Shown piece by piece: positions 52,996 through 60,354 of a stretch of DNA of 64,000 nt. The position numbers were made by a program, and so were the translations under genes. The DNA is taken from assembly GCF_018614095.1 (NCBI RefSeq), contig NZ_JAGGOY010000007.1, positions 1 through 64,000 on the forward strand, written 5' to 3'. This DNA is from Streptomyces sp. ISL-87. Lineage in GTDB: Bacteria; Actinomycetota; Actinomycetes; Streptomycetales; Streptomycetaceae. The notes under the pieces were generated by a model. It did no database searches, was not told the DNA's origin, and saw only the letters and a program-made list of their open reading frames with translations. Numbering within the stretch: position 1 is the stretch's first letter; each line of letters starts with the position of its first letter.

Positions 52996-54135
52996 ATGGC
53001 CGTGCCAGGAGATCCACCCAACGGCACCCCCGAGGGCATCGGCGGGGGCGACGACGAGTTCCGGTCGGACGAGTACCGGTCGGTGGTGTTCGACGAGGAC
53101 TTCGTCCGGGCTGCCCGGCTCCAGGAGTACTCCGCGCAGGAACGCATGGGCGAGCACGCCCGGGCCGTGCGCAGCCGCTCCATCTGGTCCGGCTCCGCGG
53201 GGACCCGCGCAGGCTCCCCCGGCCGGGGCGCCCGGCAGGGCATGCTGCTCGTGCTGCTCATCGCCACGGCCTTCGCCGCCGCCGTCTACATGGGGCTGCG
53301 CAACCCCTACGTGCCCCCGCCCGTCGGCCACGCCGAGCCGCTCAGCAGCACGGTCGTCCCGCTCGCGCCGGCCGGCACCGTGCCCGGCGGGCGGCCCGCC
53401 GACCTGTACGCGCAGAGCCCCGCCGCCGAGTACCGCATCGGGGCGGCCGGGATCATCCTGCCCGCCGTGCGCCGCACCCACCACTACACCGACAGCCAGG
53501 TCCTGACCGCACTGTCCATCGCCAAGGACTACCTGGTGCAGTCCTCGCTCGACCCGGACGTCCTGGCCGGCGCCGCCTCCCGGCCCGTGCGGGTGCTGCT
53601 CGACCCCGACCAGCTGGCCCAGTTCGACAGCAGCATGACCTCGCCCTCCGGTGACGGCCGCCACGCGGCCACCGGCTGGCTGGTCCGCTTCGACCCGGCG
53701 ACCACCGTCGTCGCCGACTCGCGGGTCCGGGTCAGCGGCACCCTCGCCTACGAGGAGGTGGCCCCGGACGTGCTGCAAGTGACCACCGACCACACCTTCG
53801 TCTACGCGGTACGCCCCGCCACCGGGTCCCCGGCCGCCGCCGACGGGGCCTCGCTGTTCACCGTCCGCCGCGAGCTGCGGCTGCGCTTCGACCGGGACGA
53901 CCTCACGGCCCGCCGGGCGGAGCTGGCCTCGGCCTATGTGATGGCCGGGCCGCTGGACTGCTCCGTCGAGCCCGCCGAAGGCTTCCGCCCGCTGCCGGCC
54001 GGGGCCGGCCCCACCACCGTGGGCCCGGCCGCGAGCGACCCGTACGCCAGCGGCCACCCGAGGCGCACGGCCGGACTGTGCGGCGTACTGGCGACGCCGC
54101 AGCCCCCGGTGAACTCCGTCAGCCCTGCTCCGTAG
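52996..54135 (+). CDS. SCO2584-family spore wall biosynthesis protein
   Basis: A 379-residue protein. Cytoplasmic tail with RSVVFDEDFVRAARLQEYSA, one membrane helix at about 82-98 (GMLLVLLIATAFAAAVYMGL), then an extracellular beta-rich domain of about 270 residues (YRIGAAGIILPAVRRTHHYT, VSGTLAYEEVAPDVLQVTTD). In S. coelicolor the homologue interacts with the MreB-associated spore-wall machinery. The last 17 bases overlap, tail to tail, with the M48 peptidase gene. Confidence 0.85.
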   Translation: MAVPGDPPNGTPEGIGGGDDEFRSDEYRSVVFDEDFVRAARLQEYSAQERMGEHARAVRSRSIWSGSAGTRAGSPGRGARQGMLLVLLIATAFAAAVYMGLRNPYVPPPVGHAEPLSSTVVPLAPAGTVPGGRPADLYAQSPAAEYRIGAAGIILPAVRRTHHYTDSQVLTALSIAKDYLVQSSLDPDVLAGAASRPVRVLLDPDQLAQFDSSMTSPSGDGRHAATGWLVRFDPATTVVADSRVRVSGTLAYEEVAPDVLQVTTDHTFVYAVRPATGSPAAADGASLFTVRRELRLRFDRDDLTARRAELASAYVMAGPLDCSVEPAEGFRPLPAGAGPTTVGPAASDPYASGHPRRTAGLCGVLATPQPPVNSVSPAP

Positions 54136-55231
54136 CCCCGCCCTTGCCCTCGGTACCCGAGCCGCCGCCGGTGCCGCCGCCGCCCCCGCTGCCCGCGGCT
54201 CCGGTGGTGGCCGCTCCCGTGAACTTCTCGCGGAGCCTGCCGCCCAGGTCGCCCGCGCCGCCCGCGATGTCGCCCACCAGCTTCATCAGCGGGTCCTTGC
54301 TGGTGCGCACCGTGTCGGCGTAGTGCGAGGCGGACTCCCGGAAGGAGTCGCTCACCGAGGTGTCCTTGTCCTCGTCCCGGCGCGGGTAGTGGCCGTCCAT
54401 GATCCGCTGGTAGTCCCGGTTCTGCGACCACTTCCTCAGCTCGGCCGCCCGGACCGTGGTGAAGGGGTGCGTACGAGGCAGCACGTTGAGGATCTTCAGC
54501 ACGGAGTCGCGCAGGTCGCCGCTCGACTCGTACTCATCGGCCTGGGCGAGGAAGGCGTCCACATTCATCTCGTGCAGGTGGTTGCCGCCCGCGATCTTCA
54601 TCAGCCCGCGCATCGAGGCGTTCACATCCTGCCCCACCAGCAGTCCGGCCCGGTCCGCCGACAGCTCCGACTTACGGAACCACTCCCGCAGCGCGGTCAC
54701 GATCGCCATGATCGCCACATTGCCCAGCGGGATCCACGCCACCTTCAGCGCCAGATTCGTCAGGAACAGCAGCACCGTGCGGTACACGGAGTGCCCGGAC
54801 AGCGCGTGGCCCACCTCGTGGCCCACGACCGCCCGCATCTCCTCCTCGTCGAGCAGCTCGACCAGCCCCGTCGTCACCACGATGATCGGCTCGTCCAGCC
54901 CGATGCACATGGCGTTCGGCTTCGGGTCCTGCTGCACGTACATCTGCGGGACCTTCTCCAGGTCCAGGATGTAACAGGCGTCGCGGAGCATCGCGTACAG
55001 GTGCGGGAACTGGGTCTCGCCCACCCGCACCGAGTCCGACAGGAACAGCAGCCGCAGGCTGCGCTCCGGGAGCAGGCCGCTCAGGGCCTTGAACGCCGTG
55101 TCGAAACCGCTCAGCTTCCGCAGCGCCACCAGCGCCGAGCGGTCCGCCGGGTGCTCGTACGCCCGCGAGGAAATACCGGGGAACCTCCTGCGGTCCCGCG
55201 CCGGTGCCTTCTCGAATCCCGTGCCCGTCAT
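54119..55231 (-). CDS. M48 family zinc metallopeptidase
   Basis: A 370-residue HtpX-like membrane peptidase. The zinc site is HEVGH with the third ligand Glu in ELSADRAG, between hydrophobic helices (YRTVLLFLTNLALKVAWI, NVAIMAIVTAL). The C-terminal 60 residues are Gly/Thr-rich. Likely in membrane-protein quality control. It is convergent with the SCO2584-type gene. Confidence 0.93.
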   Translation of the reverse strand: MTGTGFEKAPARDRRRFPGISSRAYEHPADRSALVALRKLSGFDTAFKALSGLLPERSLRLLFLSDSVRVGETQFPHLYAMLRDACYILDLEKVPQMYVQQDPKPNAMCIGLDEPIIVVTTGLVELLDEEEMRAVVGHEVGHALSGHSVYRTVLLFLTNLALKVAWIPLGNVAIMAIVTALREWFRKSELSADRAGLLVGQDVNASMRGLMKIAGGNHLHEMNVDAFLAQADEYESSGDLRDSVLKILNVLPRTHPFTTVRAAELRKWSQNRDYQRIMDGHYPRRDEDKDTSVSDSFRESASHYADTVRTSKDPLMKLVGDIAGGAGDLGGRLREKFTGAATTGAAGSGGGGGTGGGSGTEGKGGATEQG

Positions 55232-55373
55232 TGCGCCCTCCCCCTTGATCGGCCTGCCTTGCTCTTGCGTCTATCCTCTCCAACGCCTGAGTCGGCGTGA
55301 GCGTGCCCCAGGCCCCCGCATACGATGTGAGCGAAGTCTCCGCTCGCTCCCCGACTCGATAGGTACCTGCCTG

Positions 55374-55541
55374 ATGAGCCTCTCCTCCACCGCCCACAAT
55401 CTGGTCGTCCTCGCCTCGGAGGGGGCCGAGCAGCACGGCGGCAACCATGACAGCCTCAGCCCGTACCTGACCGGCGGCGGCGCGTTCTTCGTCCTGCTCC
55501 TGCTGCTGTGGGTGACCACGCGCCTGAACCGCGACCGCTGA
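55374..55541 (+). CDS. Small single-pass membrane protein
   Basis: Fifty-five residues from ATG 55374, [15 protein letters not shown], then a helix [19 protein letters not shown] and a basic end. Such a gene is conserved before nadD in Streptomyces, which supports it as real. Role unknown. Confidence 0.7.
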   Translation: MSLSSTAHNLVVLASEGAEQHGGNHDSLSPYLTGGGAFFVLLLLLWVTTRLNRDR

Positions 55542-55608
55542 GCCGCTCTCGCGCACGTGCTCGAATGCGGGTCCGGACCGCTCCGCCGGGCCAGTAGGCT
55601 CTGCGCTC

Positions 55609-56226
55609 ATGGGAGAGCAGGAAGTGCCTACCGGCCCGGTCAAGCGCCGGCTCGGCGTGATGGGCGGGACATTCGACCCGATCCACCACGGACACCTGGT
55701 GGCCGCCAGTGAGGTGGCCGCCCTTTTCCACCTCGACGAGGTGGTGTTCGTACCGACCGGCGAGCCGTGGCAGAAGTCGCAGCGCGCCGTGTCACCCGCC
55801 GAGGACCGCTACCTCATGACGGTCATCGCGACGGCCTCGAACCCCCAGTTCTCGGTGAGCCGCATCGACATCGACCGCGGCGGGCCGACGTACACGATCG
55901 ACACCCTGCGGGATCTGAGCACACTCAACCCCGACTCCGACCTGTTCTTCATCACGGGTGCCGACGCCCTCGCGCAGATCCTGACCTGGCGCAACGCCGA
56001 CGAGCTCTTCTCGCTCGCCCACTTCATCGGAGTCACCCGGCCGGGCCATGTGCTCACCGACGACGGACTGCCCAAGGGCGGCGTCTCCCTCGTCGAGGTG
56101 CCCGCGCTGGCGATCTCGTCCACGGACTGCCGCGCTCGGGTGGCCACGGGAGAGCCTGTCTGGTACCTGGTACCGGACGGTGTGGTGCGCTACATCGACA
56201 AGCGTGAGCTGTACCGGGGAGCCTGA
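55609..56226 (+). CDS. nadD: Nicotinate-nucleotide adenylyltransferase
   Basis: A 205-residue enzyme making deamido-[23 protein letters not shown] carries the GxxxPxHxxH nucleotide site and [12 protein letters not shown] the SSTxxR motif. First gene of the conserved nadD-LCP-rsfS-phosphatase run. Confidence 0.97.
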   Translation: MGEQEVPTGPVKRRLGVMGGTFDPIHHGHLVAASEVAALFHLDEVVFVPTGEPWQKSQRAVSPAEDRYLMTVIATASNPQFSVSRIDIDRGGPTYTIDTLRDLSTLNPDSDLFFITGADALAQILTWRNADELFSLAHFIGVTRPGHVLTDDGLPKGGVSLVEVPALAISSTDCRARVATGEPVWYLVPDGVVRYIDKRELYRGA

Positions 56227-56250
56227 GCTTCCGGAGAGAGGGGCCCCGCG

Positions 56251-57969
56251 GTGAACGACCGACAGGAGCCGTACGACCCGTACGCCGCACAGGAGCAGCA
56301 GCTCATCGGCTACGACGTGTACGGGCGGCCGGTGTACGGCCAGGTGCCCGCCCGGCCTGCCCCCGCGCCTGCCCCCCAGTACGAGCAGCAGTACGGCTAC
56401 GACTACCAGGGGTACGACCAGCAGCCACAGCAGCCGCAGCCACAGCAGCCGCCGCAGCAGCAGTACTACGCGCCGCAGCCCCCCGCCCAGGCGTATGGGC
56501 AGCAGCAGTACGCCCAGGGCCCCGGCTACGGGTACGACACGCGGCAGAACCAGCAGTGGATCCCTCAGCAGCCCGCCCCGGAGGCCCCGGCTGCCCAGGC
56601 CCGAGCCCAGGCCCCAGCCCCGGCGGCGGAACCGGAACCGGAGTCCCGGCGGCCGGCCGCGCGGGTCCCCGAGCCGCGCCGGCCCGAACCGGCGGCCGGC
56701 GGCGGCGACTACCGCACCGAGCAGTTCGCCTTCATCGATCAGCCCGACGAGGACTCCGAAGACGTCATCGACTGGCTCGCGTTCACCGAGAGCCGCACCG
56801 AACGCCGCGAGGAGGCCCGCCGCCGCGGCCGCAACCGGGTGGTCGCGCTGATCGTCGTACTCGCCCTGTTCGTCGTCGGAGGCGCCGGATACCTCTGGTA
56901 CGCCGACAAGCTGCCTTTCCTCGCGGGCCCCGCGCAGAAGAAGGGCGGCGCCGCCGCCGCGGACGGCCCGCAGAAGCGCGACATGATCGTCGTCCACCTG
57001 CACAACACCAAGAAGGGCGGCACCTCCACGGCGCTGCTCGTCGACAACGTCACCACCCAGCAGGGCGCCACCGTGCTGCTGCCCAACACCCTCGCCGTCC
57101 CCCAGCAGGACGGCTCCGGCCTCGCCCTCGGCAAGGCGGTCGAGGAGGGCGGCCTAGGCACCCGGGAGTCCCTCGACACGGTGCTCGGCACCAGCATCGG
57201 CGGCACCTGGCGCCTGGACACCCCCTTCCTGGAGCGCCTGGTCGAGCTCGTCGGCGGCATCGAGGTGGACACCGACACCGCGGTCCCGGCCGACGAGCAG
57301 GCCAGGACCCCGGCCGTGGCCCAGGGCCAGAAGCAGAGCCTGAGCGGGGCCATGGCCGTCGCGTACGCCACCCACCGCGCCCAGGGCGAGCCGGAGGCCA
57401 AGCAGCTGGAGCGGATGGGCAAGGTGCTGTACGCCGTACTGCGCAAGATCCCCGCCGATCCGAAGTCCGCGGCGGTGACGATCGAGAGCATGGGCCAGAT
57501 CCTGGACCCCGCGCTGAACGCCCAGACCCTCGGCGCCCTGCTGTCCAAGATCGGCGAGCACGCCAAGGTGGGCGCGTACCGCACCGAGCTGCTCGCGGTG
57601 AAGGCGGACGGCGGCCTCACCGACGACGCGAACAAGAAGGTCGTCAAGGAGATCCTCGGCGGCTCCTTCACCGCGGCGCAGGCCACGGGCGCGCCCAGGG
57701 TCGGTCTCAAGGACGCCACCGGCGACGCGAAGACGCAGGTCGCGGCGAAGGCGGCGCTGCTGAACGGCGGCTACACCTTCGTGGACGGCGGCAAGGCCGA
57801 CAAGACCCAGGCCGCCTCGCAGATCACGTACCAGGACGACGTCCAGCGGGACAAGGCCATCGAGGTCGCCAAGACGCTGGGGCTGGCCGAGACGGTCGTG
57901 AAGAAGGCCGAGAACGCCGTCAACGCGGACGTCGTGGTGACCCTGGGCAAGGACTACAAACCGTCCTGA
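56251..57969 (+). CDS. LCP (LytR-CpsA-Psr)-like membrane protein
   Basis: A 572-residue protein from GTG 56251. The first 190 residues are a Gln/Tyr/Pro-rich cytoplasmic tail, followed by one helix (VVALIVVLALFVVGGAGYLW). The LCP-like domain has RDMIVVHLHNTKKGGTSTAL and TPFLERLVELVGGIEVDTD; a LytR_C-like domain ends the protein. The usual IPRDT motif with its Arg reads LPNTLAVP, so catalysis is uncertain. By position it corresponds to S. coelicolor SCO2578 (PdtA), linked to wall polymer transfer and sporulation; this is from memory. Confidence 0.8.
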   Translation: MNDRQEPYDPYAAQEQQLIGYDVYGRPVYGQVPARPAPAPAPQYEQQYGYDYQGYDQQPQQPQPQQPPQQQYYAPQPPAQAYGQQQYAQGPGYGYDTRQNQQWIPQQPAPEAPAAQARAQAPAPAAEPEPESRRPAARVPEPRRPEPAAGGGDYRTEQFAFIDQPDEDSEDVIDWLAFTESRTERREEARRRGRNRVVALIVVLALFVVGGAGYLWYADKLPFLAGPAQKKGGAAAADGPQKRDMIVVHLHNTKKGGTSTALLVDNVTTQQGATVLLPNTLAVPQQDGSGLALGKAVEEGGLGTRESLDTVLGTSIGGTWRLDTPFLERLVELVGGIEVDTDTAVPADEQARTPAVAQGQKQSLSGAMAVAYATHRAQGEPEAKQLERMGKVLYAVLRKIPADPKSAAVTIESMGQILDPALNAQTLGALLSKIGEHAKVGAYRTELLAVKADGGLTDDANKKVVKEILGGSFTAAQATGAPRVGLKDATGDAKTQVAAKAALLNGGYTFVDGGKADKTQAASQITYQDDVQRDKAIEVAKTLGLAETVVKKAENAVNADVVVTLGKDYKPS

Positions 57970-57989
57970 CACGGCCTTCAGCAGTGCCT

Positions 57990-58019
57990 CCGCCCGCGCG
58001 GAACGTTCCGCGCGGGCGG
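57990..58019 (+). terminator. Terminator after the LCP-like gene
   Basis: A perfect 30-bp palindrome, arms CCGCCCGCGCGGAAC and GTTCCGCGCGGGCGG, with no unpaired loop bases. Confidence 0.75.
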
Positions 58020-58077
58020 TGTCGGCGGTACATGAGACCCTTGTAAGGATCTGCCCGCCAACCCGAAAGCATGGCCA

Positions 58078-58524
58078 GTGACCGCCACGGACCGCTCCAT
58101 CGAGCTCATCACCGCCGCCGCCCAGGCCGCGGCCGACCGGCTCGCGCACGACATCATCGCCTACGACGTCAGCGACGTGCTGTCGATCACCGACGCCTTC
58201 CTGCTCGCCTCGGCCCCCAACGACCGCCAGGTCAAGTCGATCGTGGACGAGATCGAGGAGCGCCTGCTCAAGGAGCTCGGCGCCAAGCCGGTGCGCCGCG
58301 AGGGCGACCGCGACGCCCGCTGGATCCTGCTCGACTACATCGACATCGTTGTGCACGTCCAGCACAGCGAGGAGCGGGTCTTCTACGCGCTGGAGCGCCT
58401 GTGGAAGGACTGCCCCGAGATCGAGCTCCCCGAGGACGCCAAGCTCACCAAGGGCAAGGCGGAGGAGCACGCCAAGCTGCGTGAGGCGGCGGGGGACGAC
58501 GAACTGGACGGTGATCTGTTCTGA
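58078..58524 (+). CDS. rsfS: Ribosome silencing factor RsfS (Iojap)
   Basis: A 148-residue protein that binds L14 and blocks subunit joining under starvation. AHDIIAYDVSDVLSITDAFL and GDRDARWILLDYIDIVVHV are the family core. The tail is acidic. Starts GTG 58078. Its TGA overlaps the next gene's CTG as CTGA. Confidence 0.96.
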   Translation: MTATDRSIELITAAAQAAADRLAHDIIAYDVSDVLSITDAFLLASAPNDRQVKSIVDEIEERLLKELGAKPVRREGDRDARWILLDYIDIVVHVQHSEERVFYALERLWKDCPEIELPEDAKLTKGKAEEHAKLREAAGDDELDGDLF

Positions 58525-59219
58525 GCGCGACCAACAGCAGCACCGGCGCGTCCCGTGCGTCCGGCGCGACCCGCGCGTCCGGCAAGAACGGCAGGAAGAT
58601 CGTCCTCTGGCGGCACGGCCAGACCTCCTGGAACCTGGAGCGCCGCTTCCAGGGCTCCACGGACATCGCGCTGACCGAGACGGGTGTGGCGCAGGCGCGC
58701 CGCGCCGCTCGGCTGCTCGCCTCGCTGAAGCCGGACGCCATCGTGGCCTCCGATCTCCAGCGGGCCTCCGCCACGGCCGCCGAGCTCGCCGCCATCACGG
58801 GCCTGCCCGTGGAGCACGACGAGTCGCTGCGCGAGACGTACGCGGGTGAGTGGCAGGGCCTGACGCACGACGAGATCCTCGAGAAGTACGGCGAGCAGTA
58901 CGCGGCGTGGAAGCGCGGCGAGCCCGTGCGCCGCGGCGGCGGCGAGCTGGAGACCGAGGTCGCCGACCGGGCCGCTCCGGTGGTGCTGATGCACGCCGGC
59001 CGGCTGCCGGAGGGTGGCACGCTCGTGGTGGTCAGCCACGGCGGGACCATCCGTACGACCATCGGCCGCCTGCTGGGCCTGGAGTCGTACTACTGGGAGG
59101 GCCTCGGCGGGCTGTCCAACTGCTGCTGGTCCGTCCTCGGCGAGGGCGCGCGCGGCTGGCGTCTGATGGAGCACAACGCCGGCACGCTGCCGGAGCCGGT
59201 GCTCGGCGACGACGACTGA
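58521..59219 (+). CDS. Histidine phosphatase (phosphoglycerate-mutase-like), CTG start
   Basis: About 232 residues. An in-frame stop at 58512 and absence of ATG, GTG or TTG before the catalytic RHG motif (LWRHGQTSWN, about 29-38) leave CTG 58521, overlapping the rsfS stop as CTGA, as the only sensible start; the first ATG/GTG-type codon (58686) would lose the active-site His. The second His is in VSHGG. The N-terminus has a Ser/Ala/Gly/Arg repeat (RASGATRASG). Acts on a phosphorylated small molecule, not identified. Confidence 0.85.
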   Translation: MSATNSSTGASRASGATRASGKNGRKIVLWRHGQTSWNLERRFQGSTDIALTETGVAQARRAARLLASLKPDAIVASDLQRASATAAELAAITGLPVEHDESLRETYAGEWQGLTHDEILEKYGEQYAAWKRGEPVRRGGGELETEVADRAAPVVLMHAGRLPEGGTLVVVSHGGTIRTTIGRLLGLESYYWEGLGGLSNCCWSVLGEGARGWRLMEHNAGTLPEPVLGDDD

Positions 59220-59248
59220 GCCCGCCTCAGTGCGGCTCCCACCCGGAT

Positions 59249-59277
59249 TTCACTTTCCGGCTGGTCACAGGCTAGAG
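59249..59277 (+). promoter_or_regulatory. Candidate promoter of the first tRNA-Ala
   Basis: TTCACT and TAGAGT, 17-18 bases apart, end about 55 bases before the tRNA. The -35 box is weak. Confidence 0.35.
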
Positions 59278-59331
59278 TTCTTCTTGTTCGCAGCGCAGAA
59301 CGCCGGAAACGGGGGGAGCGTCGCGGAGAGC

Positions 59332-59404
59332 GGGGCTATAGCTCAGTTGGTAGAGCGCCTGCATGGCATGCAGGAGGTCAGGAGTTCAATTCTCCTTAGC
59401 TCCA
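59332..59404 (+). tRNA. tRNA-Ala (GGC), copy 1
   Basis: Seventy-three bases: acceptor GGGGCTA with TAGCTCC, anticodon loop ATGGCAT giving GGC, T-arm GGAGTTCAATTCTCC. CCA is not encoded. The same as the copy at 59942. Confidence 0.95.
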
Positions 59405-59409
59405 CAATC

Positions 59410-59441
59410 AGGATCCCGTCCCCAATAGGGGGCGGGATCCT
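59410..59441 (+). terminator. Terminator after tRNA-Ala copy 1
   Basis: AGGATCCCG (59410-59418) pairs with CGGGATCCT (59433-59441), with an inner CCCC/GGGG, then a T-rich run. Confidence 0.8.
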
Positions 59442-59547
59442 TGTGTTTGTTCCCTTTGTGCTTGCTGACCCGGCCCGTACCGGCATGGCAGAATCGGACG
59501 GCCGGAGGGGGACACGACGGCCCGACGCGGGAGGGAGTCGCTGACGG

Positions 59548-59781
59548 ATGGGTGCACACCGGCGGCGGTGCGACTGGTGCAACAACGGCACGCCGATCGT
59601 GCGGGACATGGACCCGGTCAACCCCGACTACCAGTACTGGTGCGAGGAATGCGCGCGGGCGCTGATCATAAAAGGCGACCCGATCGAGACCTACCGCGAG
59701 CTGGAGGGGGAGCCGATCTACGGCCGCCTGCTCGACGAGCACTGCACGCTCAAGCGGTTCTACCAGTTCGCGAGAGCGTGA
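59548..59781 (+). CDS. Small zinc-ribbon-like protein between the tRNA-Ala genes
   Basis: Seventy-seven residues with CDWCNNGTPIV and WCEECARALIIKG, two CxxC knuckles forming a zinc ribbon, then an acidic helical part ending CTLKRFYQFARA. ATG 59548. A conserved Streptomyces protein of unknown function by my recollection. Its stop falls inside an 18-bp direct repeat (59767-59806). Confidence 0.75.
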   Translation: MGAHRRRCDWCNNGTPIVRDMDPVNPDYQYWCEECARALIIKGDPIETYRELEGEPIYGRLLDEHCTLKRFYQFARA

Positions 59782-59806
59782 CCTGACGTTCGCGAGAGCG
59801 TGACCT
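59767..59806. repeat. 18-bp direct repeat over a stop codon
   Basis: TTCGCGAGAGCGTGACCT occurs at 59767-59784 and again at 59789-59806. The first copy encodes the last residues and stop of the zinc-ribbon gene, indicating a small tandem duplication of its end. Confidence 0.9.
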
Positions 59807-59860
59807 ACGGGGCGCAACAGGACGAAGCGGGCATGGTCCTTGGTCGGTGGAAACCGATTT

Positions 59861-59888
59861 TTGGACAAGGGCCATGACCGTGTAATGT
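59861..59888 (+). promoter_or_regulatory. Candidate promoter of the second tRNA-Ala
   Basis: TTGGAC (59861-59866) and TAATGT (59883-59888) with a 16-base spacer, in an AT-richer patch 54 bases before the tRNA. Confidence 0.5.
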
Positions 59889-59941
59889 TTGGGACGTCGC
59901 CAAGGGGAACCGGCAAGGAAACCAGGCGGCAGGCAAGACAA

Positions 59942-60014
59942 GGGGCTATAGCTCAGTTGGTAGAGCGCCTGCATGGCATGCAGGAGGTCAGGAGTTCAAT
60001 TCTCCTTAGCTCCA
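59942..60014 (+). tRNA. tRNA-Ala (GGC), copy 2
   Basis: The same 73 bases as the copy at 59332, with no similarity in the flanks beyond the tRNA itself. Followed by its own terminator. Confidence 0.95.
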
Positions 60015-60021
60015 CAGTGAA

Positions 60022-60058
60022 GAGAAGCGGGCCACCCGGATCGGGTGGCCCGCTTCTC
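60022..60058 (+). terminator. Terminator after tRNA-Ala copy 2
   Basis: GAGAAGCGGGCCACCCG pairs with CGGGTGGCCCGCTTCTC around a short loop. Confidence 0.85.
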
Positions 60059-60061
60059 GTT

Positions 60062-60150
60062 GTGCCGCTTCGCGCTCGAGAGTGCCGCTTCGTGCCCCGT
60101 GTGTGCCGCTCGTGCTCGTGTGTGGCGCTCGGGCTCGTGGGTGCTTCTCG
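60062..60150. repeat. Imperfect tandem repeats upstream of the leuS leader
   Basis: Four copies and a bit of a 19-21-bp unit GTGCCGCTTCGTGCTCGTGT (starts at 60062, 60082, 60103, 60122, 60141). Degenerate, non-coding, directly before the leuS promoter region. Confidence 0.65.
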
Positions 60151-60201
60151 TTGCGTGGAACGGCCGAGCGGCTGTAGGGGCCGCTGCGGTACCCTGACGC
60201 C

Positions 60202-60240
60202 ATGCGTGCCGTACGCCTTCTGCTTACCGAGCCGCGCTGA
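60202..60240 (+). CDS. Leucine-rich leader peptide of leuS
   Basis: A 12-residue ORF MRAVRLLLTEPR with three Leu codons in a row (CTT CTG CTT; CTT is rare here). It is followed by an inverted repeat and an intrinsic terminator before leuS, the layout of ribosome-mediated attenuation. Slow Leu-tRNA supply would stall the ribosome on LLL and favour read-through. Confidence 0.65.
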   Translation: MRAVRLLLTEPR

Positions 60241-60245
60241 TCAGA

Positions 60246-60304
60246 GCCGACCTTCGAGACGGTCGGCATCGGCGCGGCGTCCCCTCCTGTGCGAGGGGTT
60301 TTTT
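60246..60304 (+). promoter_or_regulatory. Attenuator hairpins of leuS
   Basis: GCCGACC (60246-60252) pairs with GGTCGGC (60261-60267), and further down CCCCTC (60281-60286) pairs with GAGGGG (60293-60298) followed by six T, a true intrinsic terminator, rare in such GC-rich DNA. The competing antiterminator fold was not computed. Confidence 0.6.
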
Positions 60305-60354
60305 CGTTTGGGCAGGCAGAGACGGCGAAGACGATCGATGGAGCTTCAGAAATC

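Noticed and set aside
59332..60014. Integrative element between the two tRNA-Ala copies
   Set aside because: Only one small conserved gene lies between them, with no integrase and each tRNA with its own promoter and terminator; simple gene duplication fits.
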